From Desulforapulum autotrophicum (GTDB lineage: Bacteria > Desulfobacterota > Desulfobacteria > Desulfobacterales > Desulfolunaceae), in assembly GCA_020723285.1 (NCBI GenBank), contig DYJE01000013.1:1-64000 (forward strand): a DNA stretch of 64,000 bases, in the 5' to 3' direction. The notes beneath the pieces were generated by a model, which searched no databases, was not told where the DNA came from, and was given only the letters and a program-made list of their open reading frames with translations. Within the stretch, counting starts at the first letter, position 1; every line of letters starts with the position of its first letter. A program made the translations under genes and the position numbers. Positions 36,154-45,003 of the stretch are shown piece after piece.

Positions 36154-37686
36154 CTAATACAAATCGTTTTCTTCAGTCGCTTCGATTATGAGATCCCCGT
36201 CTTCAGACATTAAAAACCCTTTATCCACGGCATCGTATACGGAGTTTGTTACAGCTTCCACATAGGATCTGTGATCGGGGTACAATGACTGCATAGTCTG
36301 CTCATCAAAATGTTCTGTTCGTCCGGAAATTCCGCAGACAGTGATCCAGCGGGGATCACGCTTGTCGGGCATTTCGTTTTCACCGGACAGAACGGCAACG
36401 GGGACGTCCACATAAGGACTTCGAACGCCGCCCATAGTGTTCCCGAAGGAGTCATACACAAAACCCGTTCCTGTTTCATTCAGGGCGAGACGCGGCACTG
36501 ACGGCGGCGCTGTGCCCTCCGTCACCCAGGTGTTCAGGGCGTTCAGGGCGGCATGGGCGATGAAATGGTGCTGGGGACCACTGTTGATAAAAACGGAACA
36601 CGGCGCAATCATAAGGTTTGGTTTTTTCACCGAAACAAGTTCGGCGATATCGGCCTTGTCGCCCTTGTCAAACATGCCTGACGTGCTCATGTAGTAATCA
36701 TTGTGGGCAGTTCCGGCAGCCTCCCAGAGTCGGTAATACCCATGGTCCGCCTGGCGGCAGGTGACGGCACCGAACACGAAAAGATCCGTTTCCGACTGAA
36801 GATTCATGACAGGGGTCTCCAGATCATTCCGGTACATGACCACCGAAGGTGCCGGAATGGTTCGCTGAGGTGCCTGTGAAAGCTGGGCTGAGGCTCCGTC
36901 ATCGAACGCCGCCAGACTGCCCAGACGACTGTGAATGAAGTAACCGTCGAACACGTCCGTGTGTCGGCCCAGTGCGTTGATGAACGTGGTCAGCCGGGCT
37001 GCGGCTTGGGACTGGCCCATGGCGATCAAGTGTTTCGCTTTCAGCCCTCCCAGCGGGGCGATCCCGTCAGGGGAAGGATCGCGGACGGCCCGGGCGGCCT
37101 GGCCGAACATATCATAGGAAAAGCTGTCTCCGGGATGGCTGAGAGATCTGTAGCGCCAGGGCTCGATTTTTTTCAACGCTGTGGACACTGAAATCATCAG
37201 GGGGTTGTCCATGATGGCTTCACCGCCTTCCACCCCCACACGCTGGGCTGAAACGCCGACCCAGGCATAGCCCCTTCGCATCATTTCCGTGTGCATGTTG
37301 ACCCAGCAGGCCGCTGAATCGGCACCGCCGCTGACATTCAGCCATTCGACAAGGACCGTGCCGTTGAATTTTGACGGGTCGACGGGTCGGTGGACCAGTA
37401 TCCGGGTTTTGAATTTGGCGATTTCCGCCGGAACCACGTCCCATTTCCCGTCACTTTCCAAAGGGGATGGACTGGTGAACGAATGGGCCGACCCGCTGAT
37501 AAAGAACTCTTCAATGGTGTATCCGAAGGATTTCAGGGAGATCATGGTTCCCGCGATAAAAGGGACCCCGATGTTCGGCGCTTTTACAACGTCAGGGGAT
37601 GCAAAATCGGCTTGTTCGTCGCAGGAAAATAGCACCAGAAAAACAGCTAAAACAGAAACATGGCGAAAAAATAATGATGTCCTCAT
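36154..37686 (-). CDS. exported alpha/beta-hydrolase domain protein (putative lipoprotein)
   Basis: The 510-residue protein has a hydrophobic leader ending LFSC, close to a lipobox, so it may be a lipoprotein. The rest matches the large, poorly studied alpha/beta-hydrolase family with GTVLVEWLNVSGGADSA and a nucleophile elbow GQSQAAARL. The probable catalytic histidine lies late in the protein. The family is abundant in hydrocarbon- and ester-degrading bacteria, but the substrate is unknown. The gene reads leftward, alone, beside another exported hydrolase. Confidence 0.8.
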   Translation of the reverse strand: MRTSLFFRHVSVLAVFLVLFSCDEQADFASPDVVKAPNIGVPFIAGTMISLKSFGYTIEEFFISGSAHSFTSPSPLESDGKWDVVPAEIAKFKTRILVHRPVDPSKFNGTVLVEWLNVSGGADSAACWVNMHTEMMRRGYAWVGVSAQRVGVEGGEAIMDNPLMISVSTALKKIEPWRYRSLSHPGDSFSYDMFGQAARAVRDPSPDGIAPLGGLKAKHLIAMGQSQAAARLTTFINALGRHTDVFDGYFIHSRLGSLAAFDDGASAQLSQAPQRTIPAPSVVMYRNDLETPVMNLQSETDLFVFGAVTCRQADHGYYRLWEAAGTAHNDYYMSTSGMFDKGDKADIAELVSVKKPNLMIAPCSVFINSGPQHHFIAHAALNALNTWVTEGTAPPSVPRLALNETGTGFVYDSFGNTMGGVRSPYVDVPVAVLSGENEMPDKRDPRWITVCGISGRTEHFDEQTMQSLYPDHRSYVEAVTNSVYDAVDKGFLMSEDGDLIIEATEENDLY

Positions 37687-38469
37687 GGCAACTTTTTAAA
37701 ATATTTATATGTATTGAACAGTCATGATCGGAACCCTTCCGAACATCTTTGATGCGCTCACTCCTGGGCTCCGGCTTCTCCGCGCATGGCCCGAGCCATG
37801 CGGAAATGCGTTCCCAGGCTGGAGCCCTGCTTATACCCCTAAGTCTGCATGACAAAAAATCCTGTCGGCCTAAAAAGTAGACACCCATTGAATCTCAATT
37901 CTTTCGAAAGATGATTCAAAGTTTGCCCATCAAGTAGGTCGGATAGAGGAACGAAATCCGACGGGTGGCGGCCATTGCGACAACGGTTTTTTTCTATTCA
38001 AAGTTGACCACTGTTACAGAATAAACGGCTGTTTATTTTAAGGATCGGGTCATTTGTCGGGTTTCGTTCCTCTACCCGACTACGAGGGCCTGACGCATTC
38101 TTACCGTCTGGAGCCCTGGGAACGAGGAAACTCGGGAACGCAATTTTCAAATAATGTGCCAAAACAAGCCATTGGCCGCTGGAAGGTGTTTTTTATTGCA
38201 CGCACCATGCAAAAATGGTGATTCTTAAACCCATTCACCCTTCGATGGTGTGTGTTCGGTGTTCAAATAAACGCGTCCATCGGAAGTTTATTCTGACAAC
38301 CACGCTATGGAATCACAAAAGCATGTGTGGGTTTTCGTTCCGGGAACCCGGTCTGAGATGCGGATGACACGATGAGGTTTAGGGTCAAAACGACTCAAAA
38401 GAGTGGGCTTGGATATGCAACATCCTTGAATAATGAAGAATAGGCGTTGTGTGGTCAATCGACCCCGGT
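37687..38469. other. 783-base intergenic region with repeats
   Basis: No gene is visible. The region holds the MITE-like element at 37934-38083 and, on either side, copies of a GGAGCCCTGGGAACGAG-type sequence (near 37757-37828 and 38112-38145), a motif often seen as a scattered intergenic repeat. Confidence 0.55.
37934..38083. mobile_element. MITE-like element, copy 1 (about 150 bp, inverted ends)
   Basis: The left end reads GTAGGTCGGATAGAGGAACG and the right end, reversed, reads GTAGTCGGGTAGAGGAACG, so the ends are inverted copies. The interior carries GCGACAACGG and a T-run. A homologous element lies at 41672. There is no coding capacity. It may also be a REP-type doublet. Confidence 0.6.
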
Positions 38470-40617
38470 TCAGGGCACCCCCAACCCGTGTTTCACGATT
38501 TTCGTGAAAAGGGTCTTTCGATTGATGCCCAAGGCTTTGGCAGCTTTGCCCCGGTGCCATCGGCATTCATCCAGGGTTCTAAGGAGGATTTCCTTTTCAC
38601 AGGATTCCAGCATGGCGGCGAGATCCCGGCCCTCCGTTGGGTCAGGGGCTATAAAGTCCTTGGGTTTTGCGGAACCGCCGCCGAAATCGAGTTTTTTCAT
38701 GGAGATGAAGCGTTGGACCACATTCTGGAGTTCCCGGACGTTGCCGGGCCAGTCATGGTCGAGAAACCGGCCCATCTGAATCCGTGCGACGTTCGCTTCA
38801 GATCCGCCGTGTAGATTCATGAAATGGTCGATCAAAAGGGGGATGTCTTCTTTCCGTTGCCGTAAGGGAGGAAGCTGGATGGGGATGATGTGGATGCGGT
38901 AGAAAAAATCCTCCCGGATCAGCCCGTCCCGAACCAGGTCCATCATGTTCCGGTTAGTGGCACCGATGATCCGGACGTCCGTGGTCCGGCTCACATTGCT
39001 CCCCAAAGGAGTGTATTCCCCGTTGTCGATGACCCGAAGGAGCTTGACCTGCATATTGAGGTTGATCTCACCCACTTCGTCGAGAAACAATGTGCCTCCG
39101 TCGGCGTAATCGAGAAACCCCGGCTTGTCGGCGTAAGCCCCGGTGAACGCGCCTTTTTTGTATCCGAAAAACTCGCTCTCGATAATGTTTTCAGGAATGG
39201 CCCCACAGTTCACCGCCACAAAACGCCGGTCTTTCCGTGTGCTCATCTGATGAATTTCACGGGCCACCAACTCCTTACCGGTACCCGATTCGCCGTAGAG
39301 AACCACATTGGCGTTTGTTTCGGCGGCGTTGACGATGGCTGCGTACAAATCCTGCATCACCTGGCATTTGCCGATGATGTTGCCGAAACGGAAGCGCTCT
39401 TTCATGGAGGATCTGAGCAGAAGGTTCTCGTTCCGAAGATGATCCCTGCTTTCCACCAGATGGGCTTCGGCTTTCTTTCGGGAGGTTATGTCGGTGAAGG
39501 ACAGCACCCTCTGATTGGACAATGCCATGTTTCCCACCTGCATGATCATATCGAAGGTGTTCCCGGCAGAACCGGTGAGGCGGCATTCCAGTTCCCAGGA
39601 GAAATCCCCGGGCCGGGCAAGAAAGCCTCGGAGACCTTCTTCCCCCTCGCAGTGGGAGATAAGCTGAAACAGGGTCATCCGTCCTTCGATATCCTCTTTG
39701 CCGAATCCCGTCAGCTCGGTGAACCTTGCGTTCACCATGGATATGACATGATCCTCCTCCAGAATGACGGTGGGCTGCCCTGTGTTTTCAAACACGCCGC
39801 GATACCTTGCCTCGCTGATTTCAAGGGCTTTTTTGGCTTTGAATTCCTCGGTGACGTCCCGTGTGAGGATTCGTATGGCAACCGGCGTATCCCCCTCATA
39901 CACCAGAACCTGGTTGTACTCGTAACTGTACTCATTGCCGTCCTTGAGCAGAACATGTTCAACGCCTCTCGACACCCCTTTTTCCCTCACTTCCCTGAAA
40001 TTCCGCTGCATGACGTGCCTCAGGTCGTCGCTCAGGAAATCCATGATGTTCAGACCCACAAGGTCGCTTTCGGTGATGGTGTAGTCCTCGTTGTAAGTCA
40101 GGCTCTGGGTGATGCTGGATTCCAGAAGGTTGCCGTCGAAATCGCAGAGAATCCAGAATTCCCAGGTGTTCTGGAAAATATCCCGGCATTTCTGCTCGGC
40201 CTTGAAAAGGGCTTTTTTAAGGTTCTGATGATATGAGACGTCTTCAATCACACATGCGACACCATTAAAAACACCTTCGGCGTGCAGGCGGCGGGCATAA
40301 AAAAGGGCCGGAAAGGAACTTCCGTCATTTCGAAGGGCCATGATTTCAAGGGCGGCCACGTCCCCCAGATCCAGGTTCTTTTTGACCTGCTCCCATGATT
40401 CGGAACTGAAAAAAAGTTCCGGCGAATCAGGAATCGCCCCGAACAGGGCCAGACCCGCCTGATTGAGAAAAACGATCCTGTTTTCCCTGTCGGTGATAAA
40501 CACCGCAACAGGCAAATGATCGGCAAAAGCCGTCAACAGAATCGTGTTGGGGGAAAACGGCCGGTCTCCTGAACAAAAACCGCCAGTTAACCCCTGTGAG
40601 CTGGTATGGTCAAACAT
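38470..40617 (-). CDS. sigma-54-dependent activator with three PAS domains
   Basis: The 715-residue protein has three PAS-type sensor domains (about 30-135, 150-265 and 270-390). An AAA+ domain follows, with Walker A GESGTGKE, the sigma-54 contact loop GAFTGA and Walker B GGTLFLDEVGE. A Fis-type helix-turn-helix is at the end (RGKAAKALGINRKTLFTKI). It should drive sigma-54 promoters in response to a cytoplasmic redox or small-molecule signal. No response-regulator receiver domain is present. Its targets are not adjacent: the gene next upstream is decayed. Confidence 0.93.
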   Translation of the reverse strand: MFDHTSSQGLTGGFCSGDRPFSPNTILLTAFADHLPVAVFITDRENRIVFLNQAGLALFGAIPDSPELFFSSESWEQVKKNLDLGDVAALEIMALRNDGSSFPALFYARRLHAEGVFNGVACVIEDVSYHQNLKKALFKAEQKCRDIFQNTWEFWILCDFDGNLLESSITQSLTYNEDYTITESDLVGLNIMDFLSDDLRHVMQRNFREVREKGVSRGVEHVLLKDGNEYSYEYNQVLVYEGDTPVAIRILTRDVTEEFKAKKALEISEARYRGVFENTGQPTVILEEDHVISMVNARFTELTGFGKEDIEGRMTLFQLISHCEGEEGLRGFLARPGDFSWELECRLTGSAGNTFDMIMQVGNMALSNQRVLSFTDITSRKKAEAHLVESRDHLRNENLLLRSSMKERFRFGNIIGKCQVMQDLYAAIVNAAETNANVVLYGESGTGKELVAREIHQMSTRKDRRFVAVNCGAIPENIIESEFFGYKKGAFTGAYADKPGFLDYADGGTLFLDEVGEINLNMQVKLLRVIDNGEYTPLGSNVSRTTDVRIIGATNRNMMDLVRDGLIREDFFYRIHIIPIQLPPLRQRKEDIPLLIDHFMNLHGGSEANVARIQMGRFLDHDWPGNVRELQNVVQRFISMKKLDFGGGSAKPKDFIAPDPTEGRDLAAMLESCEKEILLRTLDECRWHRGKAAKALGINRKTLFTKIVKHGLGVP

Positions 40618-40720
40618 AGCATCCCGTATGTGTTATTAATTGCCGAACACTTGATCAACGTTCATGTTTTTAACGTCCGTTTAACCTACACTTATTCATA
40701 TGGGCATCCACTGTCAAGCA

Positions 40721-40801
40721 TTATGTTTTCGCGGACCAGGCGTTGACGATTTTCCCGTGATCGACTTCGCATTCAATCCGTAAATGACCTTCAATCCGGA
40801 C
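40721..40801 (-). pseudogene. [NiFe] hydrogenase large-subunit N-terminal fragment
   Basis: A 26-residue frame reads VRIEGHLRIECEVDHGKIV then NAWSAKT and a stop. It matches the start of periplasmic or cytoplasmic [NiFe]-hydrogenase large subunits (family pattern TRIEGHLxIEVEVDxGKVxxAW). The rest of the gene, including the nickel motifs, is missing. It directly abuts the molybdopterin-binding remnant, so a deletion has joined two genes. Confidence 0.6.
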
Positions 40802-41145
40802 CGTCGGCAGCTTTGATGCCTGCGGGGGTCTCGTCGTCGGGGGCCACGGACATGCCGCCGGTGGTGGCGATAAAAATCGGCCTCTTCGGCGATCAGTTCA
40901 CGGATGGCCCCGGCGATCATGGACATGTCGTCATCGACGATGATCTGGCGGAGAATGCGGCTTCCGAGGGCGTTGAACTTCCGGTGAAGCACCGGGCCGA
41001 ACTCGTCCTCGATGCGCCCGTGGTAAACCTCGCTGCCGGAGGTGACCACGCCGATGGCATGGGGTTTTAACGGTTTCACCGTAATGACGGGACCGTGATT
41101 CCGACAGATCTCCTCTACGGCCTCATGTCCGAGTTCCATGCGGGG
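40802..41145 (-). pseudogene. molybdopterin-binding (MoCF/MoeA-like) protein, truncated and frameshifted
   Basis: One frame reads PHAIGVVTSGSEVYHGRIED, then EFGPVLHRKFNALGSRILRQ and IAGAIRELIAEEADF. The continuation IATTGGMSVAPDDETPAGIK is in another frame, restored by removing one T from the T5 run near 40869. This is the MoCF/MogA-type fold of a deltaproteobacterial molybdopterin-binding protein family. The N-terminal domain and the C-terminal end (usually GxPGCV...) are gone. The gene is dead. Confidence 0.75.
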
Positions 41146-41356
41146 ACCCACGGGGCGTGCTGCAGCCCTGCTGTGAAGTCCACAGCGGACAGCACGTATA
41201 AATGAAGAATATGAGACTGAATGTAATTGGATCCAAGGATGAGATAAAAATGTAAACAACGCCCACAGAAATGATCATACAATAAATAAACAGGCCTCAT
41301 ACAGATCAGTGTTCCCCGGATTTAAAAGACCCTGAAAAAAATGCCTGATTCTGGCC

Positions 41357-41620
41357 TTGCTGCACGGGATTGAGGGGTTTGAGGAAGATTACGTAAAAAA
41401 CCACAAACAGGTGGCCATTGATTTTTATCGCCGAGGCTTTCAGAAAACTCCAGGAACAGAAAAAATCACTTCCACCGAATCCCCGGTGGTCCTGGCCCAT
41501 ATGGTCCACAGTCTGACCCTTGAAATGGCCATGCAGCGTGTGATCATCAAATCAACACCCCTTCATGAATTTGACCTGGAAGCCTTGTGCGAGTCCTTTA
41601 TCCGGCTTTTCCTGGCCTGA
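41357..41620 (+). pseudogene. possible TetR-type regulator C-terminal fragment
   Basis: An 87-residue frame resembles the all-helical C-terminal ligand-binding part of TetR-family regulators (SPVVLAHMVHSLTLEMAMQR, then LEALCESFIRLFLA). There is no DNA-binding domain, and a stop lies just upstream in frame. It sits between the decayed hydrogenase locus and the second MITE-like element. Identification is weak, and an intact small protein of unknown role cannot be excluded. Confidence 0.35.
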
Positions 41621-41671
41621 TACAATCCGGCGTTGTAACCTGAGAAATCAGGTATCGACACCCAACCCATC

Positions 41672-41838
41672 GTAGGTCGGGTTCTCCAAACCCGACACAT
41701 GGCCCGATCCTTAAAAAAATCGGGCGCACGTTTTGCGGCAACACCCGTTTTTTTTATGGAGATTGGATATCGACATGGGGGCTTCCGAATGATAAGGGTG
41801 GGGCCATGTGTCGGCTTTCGTCCCTCAAGCCGACCTAC
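41672..41838. mobile_element. MITE-like element, copy 2 (about 167 bp, inverted ends)
   Basis: The left end reads GTAGGTCGGGTTCTCCAAAC and the right end, reversed, reads GTAGGTCGGCTTGAGGGACG. Next to both ends is an ACATGGCCCGATCC-like sequence. The interior GCGGCAACACCCG plus a T-run matches copy 1 at 37934. It has no coding capacity and lies just upstream of the hypA promoter region. Confidence 0.6.
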
Positions 41839-41973
41839 GACTGCGACGTTTTTTTCTTTGTTATCGCCCGGAAAAGAATTGACAGCCCGTAGTCAGGATG
41901 GGCAAAGGCAAAGCCGTGCCCATCTCTTAAGCCAACTGCATTGACCCTTCCGGGAGCCAAACACCTGAAAAGG

Positions 41974-42026
41974 TTGACGATAGAAAAAAGTTGACATATG
42001 CCACCCATGCAAGTATCCACTTGCAT
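41974..42026 (+). promoter_or_regulatory. hypA promoter region with palindromic operator
   Basis: Two overlapping promoter candidates are present: TTGACG -17- TATGCC (41974-42002) and TTGACA -17- TATCCA (41991-42019). A perfect palindrome ATGCAAGT-ATCC-ACTTGCAT (42007-42026) overlaps the second -10 box and the likely start site. It lies 50 bases before the hypA ATG and looks like a repressor operator. Confidence 0.5.
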
Positions 42027-42075
42027 TGAGTTGTCAACACGGAATAAACCCAAGGGCAACGAATGGAAACCAGAC

Positions 42076-42426
42076 ATGCATGAAATCAGCATCGCATCAA
42101 GCCTGATCGAGCAGGCTGCGGCCCATGTTCCGGAAGGGAAACGTCTTCTTGCGGTCCGCGTGACCGTCGGCCCTTTGTCGGGAATCTCCGCCGACTCTCT
42201 TGAATTCTGCTTTGACTCCGTGGCGGCGGATATGGGCCATGGTTCGGCCAGACTATCCATCACCCGGATTCCCGCCTGTTTTGAATGCCTGACCTGCGGG
42301 GCTTGCTATAAATCGGAATCCGTTTACACCGAATGCCCCTTATGCCAATCCCTCGAACGCATCACCTATTCCGGCGACCGGTTCACCCTGGACGCCATCG
42401 ACGTGGAGGACACCCATCATGTGTAA
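42076..42426 (+). CDS. hypA: hydrogenase nickel incorporation protein HypA
   Basis: The 116-residue protein delivers nickel, with HypB, to the [NiFe]-hydrogenase large subunit. The start MHEISI gives the nickel-binding His2. The zinc site is formed by C71xxC74 and C87xxC90 (CLTC and CPLC). The ATG at 42076 is chosen because MHE is essential, although the frame stays open further upstream. It overlaps hypB by eight bases. No intact hydrogenase is in the window, and the Ehr large subunit cannot bind nickel, so its client lies elsewhere or is lost. Confidence 0.95.
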   Translation: MHEISIASSLIEQAAAHVPEGKRLLAVRVTVGPLSGISADSLEFCFDSVAADMGHGSARLSITRIPACFECLTCGACYKSESVYTECPLCQSLERITYSGDRFTLDAIDVEDTHHV

Positions 42427-43126
42427 CGACTGCGGCTGCCTTGAACCGGGCCACGATCACCCCCATTCCCATGAAACAACGACCCTCGCCGTCCATCAGG
42501 ATGTCCTGGCCAAGAACAACACCTTTGCTGAACGGAACCGGGGCTTCTTCAAAGCCAAAGGCGTGTTCGTCGTCAACCTGATTTCGTCACCGGGCAGCGG
42601 CAAGACCGCTCTTCTTGAAGCCCTGGCCCACCATTACGGGCCAGCCATGGCCGTCATCGAAGGCGACATCCAGACCTCCAGGGACGCCGACCGGGTCATC
42701 CGGTCGGGAAGCCGGGCTTATCAGATCGAAACCTTAGGGGCCTGCCACCTGGACGCCCATGCCGTGCATCACGCCCTGGACCATCTGGATCTTTCAGGCT
42801 GCCGCCTCCTGATCATTGAAAATGTGGGAAACCTGGTCTGCCCTTCGGCCTACGATCTGGGCGAGCATGAAAAAATGGCCATATTGTCCCTGCCCGAAGG
42901 CGACGACAAGATCCTCAAATACCCGGCGCTTTTCTCACGCGTAGGCACCCTGATCATCAACAAGATCGATCTTCAACCGTACCTGGATTTTAGTGTGGAC
43001 ACGGCTGTTTCCGAATGCCGGTCCCTGAACCGTTCGTTTGAAACCTTCCTTCTGTCGGCCCGGACCGGCGAAGGTGTGGACAGCCTGATCAGGCACCTGG
43101 ACCTGCGCATTCAGGCCCTTCGCTAA
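42419..43126 (+). CDS. hypB: hydrogenase nickel incorporation GTPase HypB
   Basis: The 235-residue GTPase begins with the high-affinity nickel motif (MCNDCGC) and a short histidine-rich stretch (HDHPHSH). The G domain has a P-loop SSPGSGKT, the metal-site strand GACHLDAHAV and NKIDL for guanine binding. It loads nickel in the hydrogenase maturation pathway together with HypA. The hypC-F genes are absent here. The gene overlaps hypA, so the pair is one transcript from the palindrome-bearing promoter. Confidence 0.95.
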   Translation: MCNDCGCLEPGHDHPHSHETTTLAVHQDVLAKNNTFAERNRGFFKAKGVFVVNLISSPGSGKTALLEALAHHYGPAMAVIEGDIQTSRDADRVIRSGSRAYQIETLGACHLDAHAVHHALDHLDLSGCRLLIIENVGNLVCPSAYDLGEHEKMAILSLPEGDDKILKYPALFSRVGTLIINKIDLQPYLDFSVDTAVSECRSLNRSFETFLLSARTGEGVDSLIRHLDLRIQALR

Positions 43127-43344
43127 ACCGCTGTGCAAGCCGGATACGCCCGCCACGCGGGACATACTCCGCACCACGGTTCTTCCCTGTTTTTCAAAAC
43201 AGAAAAAAGCTTCACCTTGGGGTTGCCACACGGAAGGTTCTGATCTATATAAAACCTTTAATGAAATCTGATGTGTATGTGGGATTGGCAATCGTTAAAG
43301 GCAAATGAGCCTGTTTTCCGGTTCGATTTGAAAAGCTGCGCGAT

Positions 43345-44412
43345 GTGATGAAAATGTCTATACGGGAAGAGTACGAAAAACGGGAGCGGGCGCTCATTTC
43401 CCCATTCGGTTGTCTGAGTTCCGAATCCAGGGGACGGATACGGAAAGAAGACCCCTGCCCCATCCGGACGGAATTCCAGAGAGACCGGGACAGAATCCTT
43501 TATTCCAACGCCTTCAGACGCCTGAAACACAAAACCCAGGTGTTTCTCTCCCCCCTGGGAGAGCATTACAGAACCCGACTCACCCACACCCTTGAAGTGG
43601 CCCAGATCGCCAGAACACTTTCCCGGGCCATGCGTCTCAACGAGGATCTGGCCGAAGCCATCGCCCTGGCCCACGACCTGGGGCATACACCCTTCGGGCA
43701 CAGCGGCGAAACAGCCCTCAAACAAATCTACTCCATCGATTTTTCCCACACCAGCCAGAGTCTCCGGGTGGTGGACGTTCTTGAAAAATCAGGGCAGGGC
43801 CTGAACCTGACCCATGAAGTGCGCGACGGCATCATCAAACATTCCAAAGGCTACGGCGACATCATCTCCAGCAATCCCGACGACATGGCCGCAACCGTCG
43901 AAGGACGCATCGTCCGTGTGGCGGACATCATGGCTTACCTGAACCACGATCTCGACGACGCCATACGAAGCGGGGTGATCAAAAAGAACCAGGTCCCTTC
44001 CCTGTGCCGGAAAGTCCTTGGAACCACCCATGCCCAGCGTGCCGCGGCCATGGTTTCATCCCTGGCTCAGAATTCCGGCCCGGAAAACGGTGAAATGATG
44101 CTCCGGGTCAGTTCCGACGTGAAAGAAGCCATGTCTCTGCTCCGGGAATTCCTGTACGAAAACGTGTACCGGTCACCCCAGGTTCACGGAGAATTCGAAA
44201 AATCCATGAAAATCCTCAAGGATATCTATCAGTATTTTCTGGACACCCGCCACCGGCAGCGGTTCGATGAAGAACTTGCCGACATCGAAATGGAAAACTG
44301 CGCCGTTGACGATCCCCACGACCGGCGGGTCTGCGACTTCATCGCCAGCATGACGGACCGCCATGCCCTGGATCTTTATTCCAAACTCTTTTTCCCCCTG
44401 CCCCTGGTGTGA
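43345..44412 (+). CDS. dGTPase-like HD-domain deoxynucleotide triphosphohydrolase
   Basis: The 355-residue protein has the Dgt-type HD metal site: FRRLKHKTQVFL, RTRLTHTLEVAQIAR (His), ALAHDLGHTPFGHSGE (His-Asp) and RVADIMAYLNHDLDDA (late Asp). Such enzymes release triphosphate from dNTPs and help balance nucleotide pools. E. coli dGTPase is longer (505 residues), so this is the shorter dGTPase-like group. It is four bases from the next gene, in a three-gene cluster with two YkgJ-type proteins. Confidence 0.88.
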   Translation: MMKMSIREEYEKRERALISPFGCLSSESRGRIRKEDPCPIRTEFQRDRDRILYSNAFRRLKHKTQVFLSPLGEHYRTRLTHTLEVAQIARTLSRAMRLNEDLAEAIALAHDLGHTPFGHSGETALKQIYSIDFSHTSQSLRVVDVLEKSGQGLNLTHEVRDGIIKHSKGYGDIISSNPDDMAATVEGRIVRVADIMAYLNHDLDDAIRSGVIKKNQVPSLCRKVLGTTHAQRAAAMVSSLAQNSGPENGEMMLRVSSDVKEAMSLLREFLYENVYRSPQVHGEFEKSMKILKDIYQYFLDTRHRQRFDEELADIEMENCAVDDPHDRRVCDFIASMTDRHALDLYSKLFFPLPLV

Positions 44413-44415
44413 CCG

Positions 44416-45003
44416 ATGATTTTTCATGACCGTGTGCGCGACATCGATAGCGCGTTATGGCTGACGCCCATCGCACAGATTTTTGAAAGGATGGACGCCG
44501 CTTACGACAAGGTCTCCGAAGCGTACGGATTCCATTGCCGGGGATGCGCCGACAACTGCTGCCTGACCCGTTTTCACCATCACACCCTTGCTGAAACCCT
44601 GTACCTCAAACGGGGTTTTGAAGGCCTTTCCGACGATCTGAAGGTTGAACTGAAGGACAAAGCCCGGGACGTGGTGGAAAAAACCCGAAAGGCCGATGAA
44701 AAAGGGGAAACGCCCCGGATCATGTGCCCCTTGAACCATGAGGGCCTGTGCATGCTGTACGTTTACCGGCCCATGATCTGCCGCCTCCACGGCCTGGCCC
44801 ACGAGCTGATAAAACCCGGCCAGAGCCCGGTTTTAAGCGAAGGCTGCGGCCTTTTCACCGAAAAGACACGCTCCATGGACTACATTCCTTTTGACCGCAC
44901 ACCGTTTTACGTGGACATGGCCCTTTTGGAGCAGAACCTCCGAAAGGTTTCCGGATTCACGGATCGGCTGAAACACACCGTGGCGGAGATAATCCTTTTA
45001 TGA
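44416..45003 (+). CDS. YkgJ-type cysteine-cluster protein (1)
   Basis: The 195-residue protein has the cysteine cluster CRGCADNCC near residue 38 and later cysteines in IMCPLNHEGLCMLY, MICRLHG and EGCGLF. This is the layout of the YkgJ/CxxCxxCC family, likely to bind zinc or an iron-sulfur cluster. The function is unknown. It overlaps the next gene by the ATGA at 45000-45003 and follows the dGTPase-like gene by three bases. Confidence 0.78.
   Translation: MIFHDRVRDIDSALWLTPIAQIFERMDAAYDKVSEAYGFHCRGCADNCCLTRFHHHTLAETLYLKRGFEGLSDDLKVELKDKARDVVEKTRKADEKGETPRIMCPLNHEGLCMLYVYRPMICRLHGLAHELIKPGQSPVLSEGCGLFTEKTRSMDYIPFDRTPFYVDMALLEQNLRKVSGFTDRLKHTVAEIILL

Noticed and set aside
43186-43210. CTGTTTTTCAAAACAG hairpin after hypB as a terminator
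   Set aside because: The loop is too small and the sequence is mainly A/T. A similar one near 32484 suggests chance.
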